Shown here: piece by piece, positions 18,101-26,919 of the stretch
Layout of the letters: the number at the start of each line of letters is the position of its first letter
Position numbering within the stretch: position 1 is the first letter of the stretch
From: Verrucomicrobiota bacterium
Lineage (GTDB): Bacteria > Verrucomicrobiota > Verrucomicrobiia > Opitutales > Opitutaceae
Length of the DNA stretch: 64,000 nucleotides
NCBI GenBank assembly: GCA_016222805.1
Contig: JACRQG010000027.1
Coordinates: 186,001 to 250,000, forward strand
Reading direction: 5' to 3'
Notes under the pieces: model-generated
What the model was told of the DNA's origin: nothing
Databases searched by the model: none
Seen by the model: only the letters and a program-made list of their open reading frames with translations
Position numbers and translations under genes: made by a program

Positions 18101-18297
18101 TCCGGGTCGGGACGCCACGGGCTTCGCACCCGCAGACGATGGTGGATTTTCCGCCGGGCAACGTCTCGATCCTGCACGCAATCCCGGCGATGGGATCGAA
18201 GTTCAAACCTGCGGAAGCGGCAGGACCTTCCGGCCAACCGGCGCAAGCCAAGGGCACCTACTCCGGCACCGTGCGTCTGCAGTGGGCGGTGCCGTAG
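15172..18297 (+). CDS. Glycoside hydrolase family 2, beta-galactosidase-like, secreted
   Basis: A 1041-residue enzyme with a signal peptide (MRAPLLASGLVSLCLAWAGV, ending about residue 25). A jelly-roll sugar-binding domain comes first (PVPSQWEQHGFGSYHYG, FDGVMTDARVTLNGR). The TIM barrel follows, with LLKGVNRHSFRPATGRAL and MNMNAVRMSHYPPDEAFLEA. The acid/base is E417 in DNGNEGG, and the probable nucleophile is E473 in MPTEFLHG. An insert near residues 745-830 resembles an F5/8-type carbohydrate-binding fold. The end resembles the beta-galactosidase small-chain domain (GLRWLGEGPFRVWQNR). It probably cleaves terminal beta-galactoside, beta-glucuronide or related units in the periplasm. It lies between the LacI gene and the GH106 gene on the same strand. 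Confidence 0.88.
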   Translation: MRAPLLASGLVSLCLAWAGVAAAIAAEGAGTEQLFLSGRGPADAVPWEFTVSAGRRAGEAATIPVPSQWEQHGFGSYHYGQQPNKSAEEGKYRFRFHVPAAWKERRVRLVFDGVMTDARVTLNGRAAGPVHQGGFTRFRYDVTRLLKCGEGAALENVLEVEVAKVSADPETERAERGGDYWVFGGIYRPVWLEALPAQAIEHVAIDARADGAFLAELTLSHVRDADRVEAQVVAPGGRTFGPAWATRLPGGGAGRITISAQLPAPLPWTAETPHLYTVQLALRRGNETLHATSTRFGFRTFEVRDGQGLYLNGQRILLKGVNRHSFRPATGRALNREDCYADVRLIRAMNMNAVRMSHYPPDEAFLEACDELGLYVLDELSGWQHAHGTAIGRLLVRETVERDVNHPSVLFWDNGNEGGWNRALDGEFSLYDPQRRRVLHPWDPFGGIDTKHYPTFEDLSRRLQGPHIVMPTEFLHGLYDGGMGAGLADYWKAIADSPYGAGGFLWVLADEGIVRTDQGGRVDVFSTFAPDGIVGPRHEREGSYHTVRDVWCPVQIDRPTIDDAFAGRLTVHNHYDFTPLSACRFAWRIVRFGATGETTMASGAVTGPDVAPHAAGTLTLPLPSHWREADALAVTVTDAGGAELWTWTWAAPGMARHRITPAVAAGTPVPVVETATGVVRLRAGEVRAEFEATSGLLRRVQHGDRAAFLTAGPRLVFARPVSAAPVQWLPWAGGESGALERTLASPHEANALELSLTVDRDQPWVGVKIELSADGATWRTLFDASRRPGDTFKFDFPPQRIVAVRLSRLRTADGRSVSLKAMRVGSAGGRFPSAGSVGRVTSGVDRDAKGGPVAWLESHGGGGLDWLRWTLRGDGALQLEYRYALEGAFLYHGITFDHPEESMTGLRWLGEGPFRVWQNRQRGTWLGVHETVRRDPQPGETWDFPELEGCFAGVRWAQLGAAAGALRMEGVPEGTWLRVGTPRASHPQTMVDFPPGNVSILHAIPAMGSKFKPAEAAGPSGQPAQAKGTYSGTVRLQWAVP

Positions 18298-18321
18298 TTG
18301 GATTCAAGCCCAGGTAGGCGT

Positions 18322-18338
18322 CGAAAAAGCCCTTTTCG
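18322..18338 (+). terminator. Short AT-rich hairpin after the GH2 gene
   Basis: CGAAAA (18322-18327), loop AGCCC, TTTTCG (18333-18338), 24 bp after the GH2 stop. The stem is weak and the T-run lies inside the stem, so termination is only possible. The following 120 bp to the GH106 start hold no other recognised feature. Confidence 0.25.
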
Positions 18339-18461
18339 TGGCGACGGCCGGCCTCCCGATGGAATTTCCCGCGCGGCGAGCCGTCACAGCGTAAACTGTC
18401 GACCTGGTGGCGGCTTGTTCAGAAGCGACGCACGCGAGAACTTCGCCCACCACCCGCTACG

Positions 18462-21400
18462 ATGCCCCGCGCCCGTCTTCTCCTCCTGGCTGGTTTTCTA
18501 TCCCTCTCGAGCCTGGCGCCCGCCGCGGCGACCCCCGACGCCCTGGAAGCCGGCTTCGCCTCGCCGCCGGCCAACGCGCGACCGCTCGTGTGGTGGCATT
18601 GGGTGAACGGCAACATCAGCAAGGGCGGGATCGAGGCGGATCTCGCCGATATGAAACGCGTGGGCCTGGCCGGGGCGCAGATGTTCGATGTGAGCATCTA
18701 CCTTCCCCCGGGTCCGATCCGCTATGGCACCGAGGTCTGGCACGAACACGTGCAGCACGCGATCCGGACGGCGGCGAAGCTCGGCCTGGAGTTCCATGCG
18801 ATGAACACGCCCGGCTGGTCGGCGAGCGGCGGACCCTGGGTGCAGCCCGAACGTTCAATGAAGAAACTGGTGTGGAGCGAGGCGCCGGCGACGGGGGGCG
18901 GCCCGGTGTCGCTGGCGCTTCCCCGGCCCGCAATCCCCGCGCTCAAGTTCCGCACGCCGCCGCGCCAGCCGCTGCAGAACTTCTATCGGGACGTCGCGGT
19001 CTACGCGGTGCCGGAGGAGGCCGGCCGCCGCCTCCCGGAGTGGGAAAAGAAGATCAAGCTCGAGGACAAGACCCTGACGGCGCCGCCGCTCAACCTGGAT
19101 CCGGCGGGCTGCATTCCGCGGGATCAGGTACTGGATCTGACGGCGAAGTTCGACGTCGCGAGCGGCGAGCTGCGGGCGGAACTGCCCGCGGGGCGATGGA
19201 CGATCCTGCGGTGCGGTTTCACCTCAACCGGCTCTTCGAACCATCCGGCGGTGCCGGAGGGGCACGGCCTCGAGGTCGACAAACTGGATGCGGTCGCCGT
19301 GGCGGAGTACTTCGATCACGCCCTCGGCCGGCTGCTGCGCGAGGCCGGTCCGCTGGCCGGCAAGACCTTTCGCGCGATCCTCTTCGACAGCTTCGAGGGG
19401 GGGCCGCAGAACTGGACCGACACCTTTCCGGCGTTGTTTCGCGCGCGGCAGGGGTACGACCTCCTGCCCCTGCTGCCGGCGCTGACGGGGCGGGTGATTG
19501 AGAACGAGAGTTTCACCGAGGCGGTGCTCCGCGATTTTCGCCGGACCGTGGAGGAACTTCTGGCGCAAAACTACCTCGGCACGATGCGGCGCAAGGCGCA
19601 CGAACACGGCTTGATCACCTATGCGGAGGCACAGGGCGGGCCGCTCAATCCCGTGCTTTGCGCCGAGCATGTGGACGTGCCGATGAACGAATTCTGGATG
19701 CCCGAGGCGACGCCGCGCCTGCCGCGGATCCGTCTGGTGGCCTCGGCCGCGAACGTGCTCGGTCGACCGGTGGTGGCGGCGGAGTCGTTCACGGCGACGC
19801 CGGAGAACGCACGATGGCAGAACTTCCCGGCGCGCCTGAAGGTGGCGGGGGACGCCGCCTGGACCGCCGGGATCAACCGCTTCATCCTGCATCACTACAC
19901 GCACCAGCCGACGGACGACGGCCCGGGTTTCGGCCTCGGGCGCTACGGCACCAACTTCGGCCGGCTCAACACCTGGTGGCCGCTGGCGGCGGGCTGGGTC
20001 GAGTACGTGGCGCGCAGCCAGTTCCTGCTCCAGCAGGGAAGGACCGTGGCGGATCTCGCTTTTCTGCAGAACGAGGATCACGGCTATGCCTTTCCGACCG
20101 CAATGCTGGCAACCCCGCCGGGCTTCGACGGCGACATCGTGTACCCGCGGCATCTGGCGGCCATGGAATGGCGCGACGGGGCGCTGGTGCTGCCGAGCGG
20201 CGCCGCGTACCGGGTGCTGATCCTCCCGCAAAACTGGGCGGCGGACGTGACGACCTTGCGCCGCCTGCGCGACTTTTCGCGGGCGGGAGCGCCGATCGCC
20301 GGGCCGGCCCCGGTCGTGCCGGCGGGTGTGAAGGACTTTGCCGCCCGCGGAGAATACGAGACGTTGCTCCGGGAATTGTGGGGACCGGCGGGCGAGGCGG
20401 GTCGGGCTCTGGTGCGCAAAGTGGACTCGGTGGTTGGGTTGACGCGCGACCTGCGGCTCACGCCGGACGTGCAATGGGAACCCGCGGCCGGTGCGGCTTC
20501 GGTCCCTGCGGCGGTGCGTCCGCAGACCGACGGTACCTCGGCGTCGGAGGAAGCGCCGCCGGCCGGCCCGCCGGTTACTTTCCGTCATCTGCATCGGCGA
20601 ACGGCGGAGGCGGAGATCTACTTTGTTTTCAATCACTCGCCGCAGGCCGTGAGCGGGCGGGCGACGTTCCGCGTGGCGGGCCGCCGACCGGAGATCTGGG
20701 ATGCGGTGACCGGTTCGCGCGTGGACGCCGCCGCCTACCGCGCGGGACGCGAGACCACGGAGGTGCCACTCGAGTTTGAGCCGCATGGATCGAGGTTTCT
20801 CGTCTTTCGGCGACCGCTGCCCTCGCGCTGGGTCGAGTCGGCGACTCCGGCCCTGAAGATGGAGGGAGGAAAGTGGACCGTCGCCCCCGGGGCGGCGGTT
20901 GAACTCCGTGGCAACGACGGCAAGACGGTGCGGCCGCCGGTGCGAAGACTGCCGGGGCCGCAGACGATCGGCGGGCCGTGGCGGGTGAGTTTCGAGCCCG
21001 GGCGGGGCGCGCCCGCGGAGGTCACGTTGGCGGACCTGCAATCGTGGACGGAGCATCCGGACCCAGGGGTGAGGTACTTCTCCGGAGTGGCCACATATCG
21101 GACGAGTTTCCGGCTGGCAGAGCTCCCGGCGGCGGGTGCGATGGCGGTGCTGGATCTGGGCAGCGTGGGGGATCTGGCGGAAGTGACGCTCAACGACCGA
21201 CCGGTCGGAATCCTCTGGCAGCCTCCGTTGCGAGCAGACGTCACGGCCCACCTGCGCGTCGGGGAAAATCGACTGGAGGTGCGCGTGGCCAACCGCTGGA
21301 TCAACCGCCTGATTGGCGACGAGCAGATCCCGACGGATCTCACCTACCAGAAGCCGGGCACGAACAAGTTCACCGACGGGCGGCTGGAGCAGTTGCCGCC

Positions 21401-21545
21401 GTGGCTCTATGATCGCTCGCGCCTCGCGGAGAAACGGCGGGTGAGTTTCGCGACCTGGAAGCACTATTCGGCCGATTCACCCCTGGTGCCGGCTGGTCTG
21501 CTGGGGCCGGTGCGGCTCGAGTGGCGCGGGGTGGTCGATCCCTGA
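18462..21545 (+). CDS. GH106-like alpha-L-rhamnosidase, secreted
   Basis: A 1027-residue exported enzyme. The signal peptide is MPRARLLLLAGFLSLSSLAP, ending near AAATP. The next stretch PPANARPLVWWHWVNGNISK followed by GIEADLADMKRVGLAGAQMFD is the characteristic start of GH106 proteins. GLEFHAMNTPGWSASGGPWV and FDSFEGGPQNWTDTF lie in the catalytic barrel. A GH2-type sugar-binding beta domain forms the C-terminus (YRTSFRLAELP, VTLNDRPVGILWQPPLRADV). GH106 members remove alpha-L-rhamnose. With GH2 and four sulfatases nearby, a sulfated rhamnose-containing glycan is the plausible substrate; that link is inference. It converges with the PFOR gene. Confidence 0.88.
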   Translation: MPRARLLLLAGFLSLSSLAPAAATPDALEAGFASPPANARPLVWWHWVNGNISKGGIEADLADMKRVGLAGAQMFDVSIYLPPGPIRYGTEVWHEHVQHAIRTAAKLGLEFHAMNTPGWSASGGPWVQPERSMKKLVWSEAPATGGGPVSLALPRPAIPALKFRTPPRQPLQNFYRDVAVYAVPEEAGRRLPEWEKKIKLEDKTLTAPPLNLDPAGCIPRDQVLDLTAKFDVASGELRAELPAGRWTILRCGFTSTGSSNHPAVPEGHGLEVDKLDAVAVAEYFDHALGRLLREAGPLAGKTFRAILFDSFEGGPQNWTDTFPALFRARQGYDLLPLLPALTGRVIENESFTEAVLRDFRRTVEELLAQNYLGTMRRKAHEHGLITYAEAQGGPLNPVLCAEHVDVPMNEFWMPEATPRLPRIRLVASAANVLGRPVVAAESFTATPENARWQNFPARLKVAGDAAWTAGINRFILHHYTHQPTDDGPGFGLGRYGTNFGRLNTWWPLAAGWVEYVARSQFLLQQGRTVADLAFLQNEDHGYAFPTAMLATPPGFDGDIVYPRHLAAMEWRDGALVLPSGAAYRVLILPQNWAADVTTLRRLRDFSRAGAPIAGPAPVVPAGVKDFAARGEYETLLRELWGPAGEAGRALVRKVDSVVGLTRDLRLTPDVQWEPAAGAASVPAAVRPQTDGTSASEEAPPAGPPVTFRHLHRRTAEAEIYFVFNHSPQAVSGRATFRVAGRRPEIWDAVTGSRVDAAAYRAGRETTEVPLEFEPHGSRFLVFRRPLPSRWVESATPALKMEGGKWTVAPGAAVELRGNDGKTVRPPVRRLPGPQTIGGPWRVSFEPGRGAPAEVTLADLQSWTEHPDPGVRYFSGVATYRTSFRLAELPAAGAMAVLDLGSVGDLAEVTLNDRPVGILWQPPLRADVTAHLRVGENRLEVRVANRWINRLIGDEQIPTDLTYQKPGTNKFTDGRLEQLPPWLYDRSRLAEKRRVSFATWKHYSADSPLVPAGLLGPVRLEWRGVVDP

Positions 21546-21590
21546 AGGGGGGAAGCGACAGGCGGAGGTTCGATCGACAAAGGCTTTGGG

Positions 21591-21647
21591 GTAGCCGCGG
21601 GCGATGACCGCTCCGGCCGGCCTCGACGAGGCCGGCTACAGGCGAAG
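21591..21647. repeat. Palindromic intergenic repeat, copy 1
   Basis: A 57-bp element starting GTAGCCGCGGGCG and ending GGCTAC plus nine bases. It contains the near-perfect palindrome CCGGCCTCG-A-CGAGGCCGG. The outer GTAGCC/GGCTAC arms can also pair. It matches copy 2 at 50 of 57 positions without gaps. It lies between the convergent GH106 and PFOR genes. Confidence 0.75.
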
Positions 21648-21704
21648 CCTGGATCTACCCTCCGTCGGAGACAGGGGAGGTTAATGAAAGAGTACGCCTG
21701 CGAT

Positions 21705-21761
21705 GTAGCCGCGGGCGGTGACCGCGGTTACCGGCCTCGACGAGGCCGGCTACAAGCGAAG
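21705..21761. repeat. Palindromic intergenic repeat, copy 2
   Basis: A 57-bp element in the same orientation as copy 1, starting 114 bp after it, with the identical CCGGCCTCG-A-CGAGGCCGG core. Differences cluster in five consecutive bases just before the core and at two single sites. Its location 39 bp beyond the PFOR stop suggests it could also act as a bidirectional transcription terminator. Confidence 0.75.
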
Positions 21762-21799
21762 TTGGAATTCAAACCTCCTGCGATCCCGGCGGCCGGAGG

Positions 21800-24700
21800 T
21801 TACTTCACGGCGGCGAGTTCGGCGGCGATCAGGTCGCGCATCCGGGTGCGGGCGTCGGCGATGGGAATCTCACCTTTGTCGACCTTTGCCAGCAGGGTCC
21901 GTTGCGCGGCATAGTCCTTGTTGGCGACTCCCGCCTTGCTTTGCAGCATGCGCCACGACTTCCGGCGTTCGACGGCGAAAAGCACCATCTGGCGGGAAAC
22001 CGCATAGCACCGGACCTTGCCTTCGTGCTCGGCGCGGATGTAGACGCCGAAGTTGGGCACGAAGCTGCGGTGCCCGCGGTCAAACACCCGGCGGTGGACG
22101 ACATCGTCCTGGGTGATGAGGGCCAGTTGCTCGTCGAGCGGCACCAGCTTTGCGGCCTCCTCCTCCTTGATCGCCTTGAGGTGCTTGCGGAAGCGCCCCT
22201 CGGTGAGCGCCCAGTGGGCGACGGTGTAGTTGTACTCTTCGCCCGTGGTGGCGTACTTCGGGCGCCACCAGTCGCGTTCAAGGTTCGGGTTGCCCTTCAG
22301 GTCAAAGGCCTCGGTCGCGGCTTCGCCGCGCCGCGGGTTGAAGACGAACTCCGGCATGCCGCGGGAGTCCCGGGCCAGCTTGGCCTGATCGGCGCTCATG
22401 TTGTCGCCCACGGCGTGCTCCGGCTGGCAGGTGGTGTAGCATTGATAGAAGGCGGTCCCGCGGTATTCGAGTCCGTCGAGCAGCGCTTTGTAGAGCTTGG
22501 CCGAATTGGCCATCGAGACCTGGGCGACAAACGGCGAGCCGTGTCCACTGGTGAAGGCCTCGGCGACGTTCTTCTTTTCGATCAGCTTGCCCTGCGAGGC
22601 GGCGCCGAACTGGTTCATGTCGTAGCCGCCGAGCATCGTCGAAGAGTCGGAATTCTGGCCGCCGGTGTTGGAGTACACCTGGGTGTCGAGCATCAGCATC
22701 TTCACGTTGGGCCGATTCTGCAGCACGGCCTTCGACACGTTCTGGAACCCGATGTCGCCAAGGGCGCCATCGCCACCGACCACCCAGACCTTGGGCAGTT
22801 CGCGCACCTCCTGCTCGGTCATCTGCGCCTCCTCGAGATGCGTGAGGACAAAATACTCCTCGTCACCCGCGAGGCCGGCGGCGCGTTCGAGGAGCGCGTC
22901 GGCCAGGCGCTCCGGCACGACGGAGCGCCGGGCATGCTGGAGGATGACCGACTCGGCCATCAGCCACGAGATGGTGGCGCCGTCCTGGAAAAGGGAGTTC
23001 ATCCAGGGGTAGGGGTGAGGATTCGAAGGCGGCGTGGAACCGTAGACGGTGTTACAGCCGGTGCTGGCGCCCATCATCATCACCGACATTCCGTTGGCCC
23101 GGCGGCCATCGACGGCCTGGAGATCGCGGTGGTTGAAGGCATCCTGCCGGAGCACGGCGGCAAGTCCGCCTACCAGCTGTTCGTCGGTGAGGGCGCCGTG
23201 GCGGGCCTCGTAGTCCGCGATGCGGCGATTGGTGTCTTCGTCGTTTTCGCCTCCGAGTCCGATGATGGCGTGGGCGTACGTGCGGCGGAACAGGGCGTAT
23301 TCGCGTTCGTCGCGTGCGCGCGCGGCGGCGAGCCGAGCGACACCCTCGCGCTCGAGCCGGTCGGCCTTGGCCCGGAGGCGATCGGCCTTTCGGTGGTAGA
23401 TCGGGCGCAGGTAGGCCTCGGTTACACTGGCGGCGGCGCGCAGCACGCTCTTCTCCCCGCAGCCGGCGCAGGCGCCGTCCCCGGAAACCAGGGCCTCGTA
23501 ATTGCGGCGGACCATGAGATGGTTGCGCAGGGCGGCTTCGCGGGAGCTCGCGGCGTCGCTGTCGTTGTAGAGGCCGAGGAACTTCTGCGGTGTGTCCGGC
23601 AGCAGGCGCGAGAAGACCTGGGCGGTCGTGAGGTCGGCGTTGAGCTCCTCGGTCTCGCGGACCATGCGCAGGGCGTCGTGATCGCCGCACACCTGCACGC
23701 ACTCGCCGCAACCCTTGCAGAGATCGGAGACAAAGATCGAAAACAGTCCGCCGCCGCCGGGGCTCTTGGCCTCCAGGGAGCGGTAGATCGCGGGCACGTT
23801 GCTGTAGGCCAGCGGGAGTTTCTCGATGATGGCCAGGAACTCGGTCCGGCCCGCCTCGCTCACCTCCGTCAGGCCGGCGACCTCGGCGCGGACGATATCC
23901 TTAAAGGGCAGGTTGGTCTTGGCCTTGACCGATTCGTTCATCTTCGCGCGCGCGCGCTGTTCGAGGGCGGCGAGGCCGGCGCCAAAGGCCTGTCGGTCGG
24001 CCGGGGAACTCACGTAGTTGTTCACCGCCGTCCGGAGCACGGTGGCGACTTCCTGCGCGGTGTTCGGGAGCGCGGTGTCCGGACAGGCCGTGATGCATTC
24101 CATGCACTGGGTGCAATTCTCGGCGATGTAGACCGGCGTCTCGCGACGGGCGACGTACTTTGATTGCGTGGCTCCGGTCCCGGCGCCCATCAGGCCGACC
24201 GAGGCGAGGGCGCCGGCGGGCTGGTGGTAGCCCAGGCCGGCGCGGAATTCGGTGTCGAATTTCGCCAGGGTCTGGAGCGGGGCGCGTCCACCCTGGTCAG
24301 CCGGCATGGGCAGGGCCGAGCACCCGGCGGCGCCACAGCCGGCGGTCGGAATGATGGCGTGCGTGCCGATCGGCTTGAGGAGCGGGTTGCGCATCGAGGA
24401 GCGGTCCCGATCCCCCGGGGTGCCGTAGCGGATCTCCACCACGCGCGAGAAACCCTCCGTCATCACGGTCATGTTGGAGGTGACGACCGCATCGCCGAAG
24501 CGGCCGAACTTCTTCACATACTGCTTGTGGACGATCTTCTCGAACTGTTCCGCCGAGATCCCGAAGGTCTGGAGGAAGGGCGAGACCCGGAAGAACGCCC
24601 CGAGGAAGGAATTGCCCTGCATGCGGAGCTGGAGCTCGGTCTGGTCGGTGGCCCGGCGGGCGATGTCGAAGCCGGGGAGGATGAAGATGCGGATCTGGTG

Positions 24701-26548
24701 CTCGCGGATCCACTCGCGGTAGCGGGCGGGGATGCGCTCCCAGGCGGTTTCGGGTGATTCGGCCGACTCCCAGACGAGGCTGCCGCCCTTCTTCAGGCCC
24801 TCGAGCGGATTGGTGTGGGTAAAGGCCTTGGGATCGCAGCACAGCACCACGTCGACGTGGTTGAGCTCGCAGTTCACCTTGATCGGCGACGGGGCGACCG
24901 TGAGGTAGTAGTTGGTCGGGGCCCCTTTCTTTTCCGAGCCGTACTTCGGGTTGGCCATCACGTACAACTTCTCGACCAAAAAGCCGTCGGCATCGTAGGC
25001 CGGGTCGCGCTCCGAGACGAACTTGCCGAGGTCACCGATGATGGAGCCGAGGTTCTTGCCCGTCGTGATCATGCCCCAGCCGCCAATGGAGTGGAAGCGC
25101 ACGGCGATGGCTCCCTCGGGCAGCAGCGACGGCGTGTCCTTGCTGATGACGGCGTACGGATGGTCCACGCCGAGGACGAAATAGGTCTCGCCGTCGGCGG
25201 CGCGCCGGCCGTCGCGTCGCGCGGTCTGCCCGATGACGAATTCGTAGGCCCCGAGGGTGTGCTCCGGGCGGAAGTCGCGGGAGCCGATGCCGTAGGCCCC
25301 GCGGAAAAGGCGGGGCGTTTCCGCCGGATCGAGCGCCGGCACGGCGCCGCCGAAGCGGGCGGCCTCGTTGGCCTTGCCGAGGGCGACCCGGATGTCGCGG
25401 GCGAGCGGGTTGTCGCCGGCCAGGCCCTCGTCCGTGCGCTCGAGGATGATCACGTTCTTCTTCCCGGCGAGGGCCCGGATGATCGCCGCCTCGGGGAAGG
25501 GGCGGATGACGTTGACGTGAATCGAGCCGACGCGGGCGTTGCGGTGTTCGCGCAGGTAGTCGCACGCGGCCTCGATGTTGTCGGCGGCGCAGCCGAGGGA
25601 GACGAAGACCGTGTCGGCGTCGGCGGTGCGGTACTCGTGGATCAACCCGTAGCTGCGGCCGGTGAGGCGGCCGAATTCGGCGAAGGCCTCCTCGAGCATC
25701 GGCAGGATGTGCTCGTTGAAGTTGTTCCGGCGCGCCACCACGCCGTTCATGTGGTGCTCCTGGTTTTGCACCGGCCCGAGCAGGACCGGGTTGCGCAGGT
25801 CCATCAGCGCGGGCACGCGGCGGCGCTGGGGTCCGAAGAGTTCCTGCTGGGCGGGAGTCGGGCAGGGGATGATGTCTTCGACGCCGCCAAGGTACTCGCG
25901 AAGGAACTCGGCCTCGGGCGCGAGGTACATGCGCTCGCTGTGGGTGGTGAGCATCCCGTCCTGGATGTTCATGCCCGGGTTCAGGGAGAGCTCGTTGACC
26001 CGGCGGAGGATGATCGCCTGATCGGCGGCCTGCTGGGCGTCGCGCGCCATCAGCATCGTCCACCCGGTGTCGAGGGCGGCGTAGAAGTCGTCGTGACCGC
26101 AATGGACGTTGAGGGCGTGCTTGGTGAGGGCGCGGGCGCCGATCTCGAGCACCATGGTCGAGAGTTTGCCCGGGGCGTGATAGTACTGCTCCATCGCGTA
26201 GACGATGCCCTGCCCGGAGGTGAAGTTCACGGTGCGCCGACCGGTGACGGCGAAGGCGGTCGCGCCGCCCTGCGCGGCGTGCTCGCCCTCGGTTTCGATG
26301 GCGACCTTCTGCTGGCCCCAGACGGTGAGTTCGCCCTGGGCGTAGGATTGCTGGTAGAGTTCACCGCCCTCCGTCGATGGCGTGATCGGGTAAAACACGC
26401 CGCCCTCGGTGATGCGGGCCTCCACGTACTGGGAAACCAGCTGGTTGCCGTTGCAGGTGACGCGGACACCCGGGTACTTGGGCTTGGTGCGGGCGGGAGC
26501 GGCGGGCGCGGACGCAGGGGAGGCAGGAACGGCGGAAGGAGTGCTCAT
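21800..26548 (-). CDS. nifJ: Pyruvate:ferredoxin (flavodoxin) oxidoreductase, extra-long single-chain form
   Basis: A 1582-residue fused PFOR that would oxidise pyruvate and CoA to acetyl-CoA and CO2 with reduction of ferredoxin or flavodoxin. After a Pro/Ala-rich N-terminus come the pyruvate-binding domain (EARITEGGVFYPITPSTEGG), domain II (SLGCAADNIEAACDYL) and the gamma domain (VRFHSIGGWGMITTGKNLGS). Two 4Fe-4S sites follow: C812, C815, C818, C822 and C944, C947, C950, C954. The TPP domain has ACAGCGEKS near residue 1026, GDGALGDIG near 1258 and SNTGGQNSDSST. Single-chain PFORs are usually about 1170-1200 residues. The extra length sits between the two cluster motifs, within the TPP half (about 1040-1130) and at the C-terminus. 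All key motifs are intact. Symbol by homology; pyruvate as substrate is inferred. Confidence 0.88.
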   Translation of the reverse strand: MSTPSAVPASPASAPAAPARTKPKYPGVRVTCNGNQLVSQYVEARITEGGVFYPITPSTEGGELYQQSYAQGELTVWGQQKVAIETEGEHAAQGGATAFAVTGRRTVNFTSGQGIVYAMEQYYHAPGKLSTMVLEIGARALTKHALNVHCGHDDFYAALDTGWTMLMARDAQQAADQAIILRRVNELSLNPGMNIQDGMLTTHSERMYLAPEAEFLREYLGGVEDIIPCPTPAQQELFGPQRRRVPALMDLRNPVLLGPVQNQEHHMNGVVARRNNFNEHILPMLEEAFAEFGRLTGRSYGLIHEYRTADADTVFVSLGCAADNIEAACDYLREHRNARVGSIHVNVIRPFPEAAIIRALAGKKNVIILERTDEGLAGDNPLARDIRVALGKANEAARFGGAVPALDPAETPRLFRGAYGIGSRDFRPEHTLGAYEFVIGQTARRDGRRAADGETYFVLGVDHPYAVISKDTPSLLPEGAIAVRFHSIGGWGMITTGKNLGSIIGDLGKFVSERDPAYDADGFLVEKLYVMANPKYGSEKKGAPTNYYLTVAPSPIKVNCELNHVDVVLCCDPKAFTHTNPLEGLKKGGSLVWESAESPETAWERIPARYREWIREHQIRIFILPGFDIARRATDQTELQLRMQGNSFLGAFFRVSPFLQTFGISAEQFEKIVHKQYVKKFGRFGDAVVTSNMTVMTEGFSRVVEIRYGTPGDRDRSSMRNPLLKPIGTHAIIPTAGCGAAGCSALPMPADQGGRAPLQTLAKFDTEFRAGLGYHQPAGALASVGLMGAGTGATQSKYVARRETPVYIAENCTQCMECITACPDTALPNTAQEVATVLRTAVNNYVSSPADRQAFGAGLAALEQRARAKMNESVKAKTNLPFKDIVRAEVAGLTEVSEAGRTEFLAIIEKLPLAYSNVPAIYRSLEAKSPGGGGLFSIFVSDLCKGCGECVQVCGDHDALRMVRETEELNADLTTAQVFSRLLPDTPQKFLGLYNDSDAASSREAALRNHLMVRRNYEALVSGDGACAGCGEKSVLRAAASVTEAYLRPIYHRKADRLRAKADRLEREGVARLAAARARDEREYALFRRTYAHAIIGLGGENDEDTNRRIADYEARHGALTDEQLVGGLAAVLRQDAFNHRDLQAVDGRRANGMSVMMMGASTGCNTVYGSTPPSNPHPYPWMNSLFQDGATISWLMAESVILQHARRSVVPERLADALLERAAGLAGDEEYFVLTHLEEAQMTEQEVRELPKVWVVGGDGALGDIGFQNVSKAVLQNRPNVKMLMLDTQVYSNTGGQNSDSSTMLGGYDMNQFGAASQGKLIEKKNVAEAFTSGHGSPFVAQVSMANSAKLYKALLDGLEYRGTAFYQCYTTCQPEHAVGDNMSADQAKLARDSRGMPEFVFNPRRGEAATEAFDLKGNPNLERDWWRPKYATTGEEYNYTVAHWALTEGRFRKHLKAIKEEEAAKLVPLDEQLALITQDDVVHRRVFDRGHRSFVPNFGVYIRAEHEGKVRCYAVSRQMVLFAVERRKSWRMLQSKAGVANKDYAAQRTLLAKVDKGEIPIADARTRMRDLIAAELAAVK

Positions 26549-26919
26549 GGGAATCGGAGCGCCAGGGCGCGCAAAGCGACGGCGGGTGGTGGGGGGTGGG
26601 TGGGTAACCGCGAGAAGCGGAGGGCGAGCAAACAGATGGTCGGATTCGCGCGGGATTCAAAGGCAAAAGCGCGTGCGGAAGATCCGCGGCGGAGTGCCGG
26701 TTGCCGGGACAACCCGGGGGCTGCGTTTCTGGGTCGGTCTGGCGTGGCCGCGTTGGAGCGCAACCCGCCGGCGGCGGGCAGGCGACAATGGGGTGCGATC
26801 GTGCCGTCCTGGGTCAGCGAATCGCCGGCCCCGGCTGGGGTCGGCGACCCCGGCTACAGCAGGAGCTTCGGGAGGTGGTGCGCAGGGGATCGACCCTGGC
26901 CCACCGATGGAGATTCAGC
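26549..26919. other. 371-bp intergenic region upstream of PFOR
   Basis: It lies between the PFOR start and the S46 peptidase stop, both on the minus strand. It must hold the PFOR promoter, but no clear -35/-10 pair is visible. It contains one palindromic repeat-like element (26826-26860). Open frames here, including the long plus-strand one beginning at 26701, lack coding character. Confidence 0.4.
26826..26860. repeat. Possible diverged member of the palindromic repeat family
   Basis: The hairpin GGGGTC-GGC-GACCCC (26837-26851) is followed by GGCTACAGC, the same GGCTACA-type edge seen in the two copies near 21.6 kb. CCCCGGCT occurs twice (26829-26836 and 26848-26855). The core sequence differs from those copies, so grouping rests on architecture. 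Confidence 0.4.

Noticed and set aside
21684-21914. 76-codon ORF in the repeat region after GH106
   Set aside because: Overlaps a palindromic repeat and the PFOR end; no conserved character.
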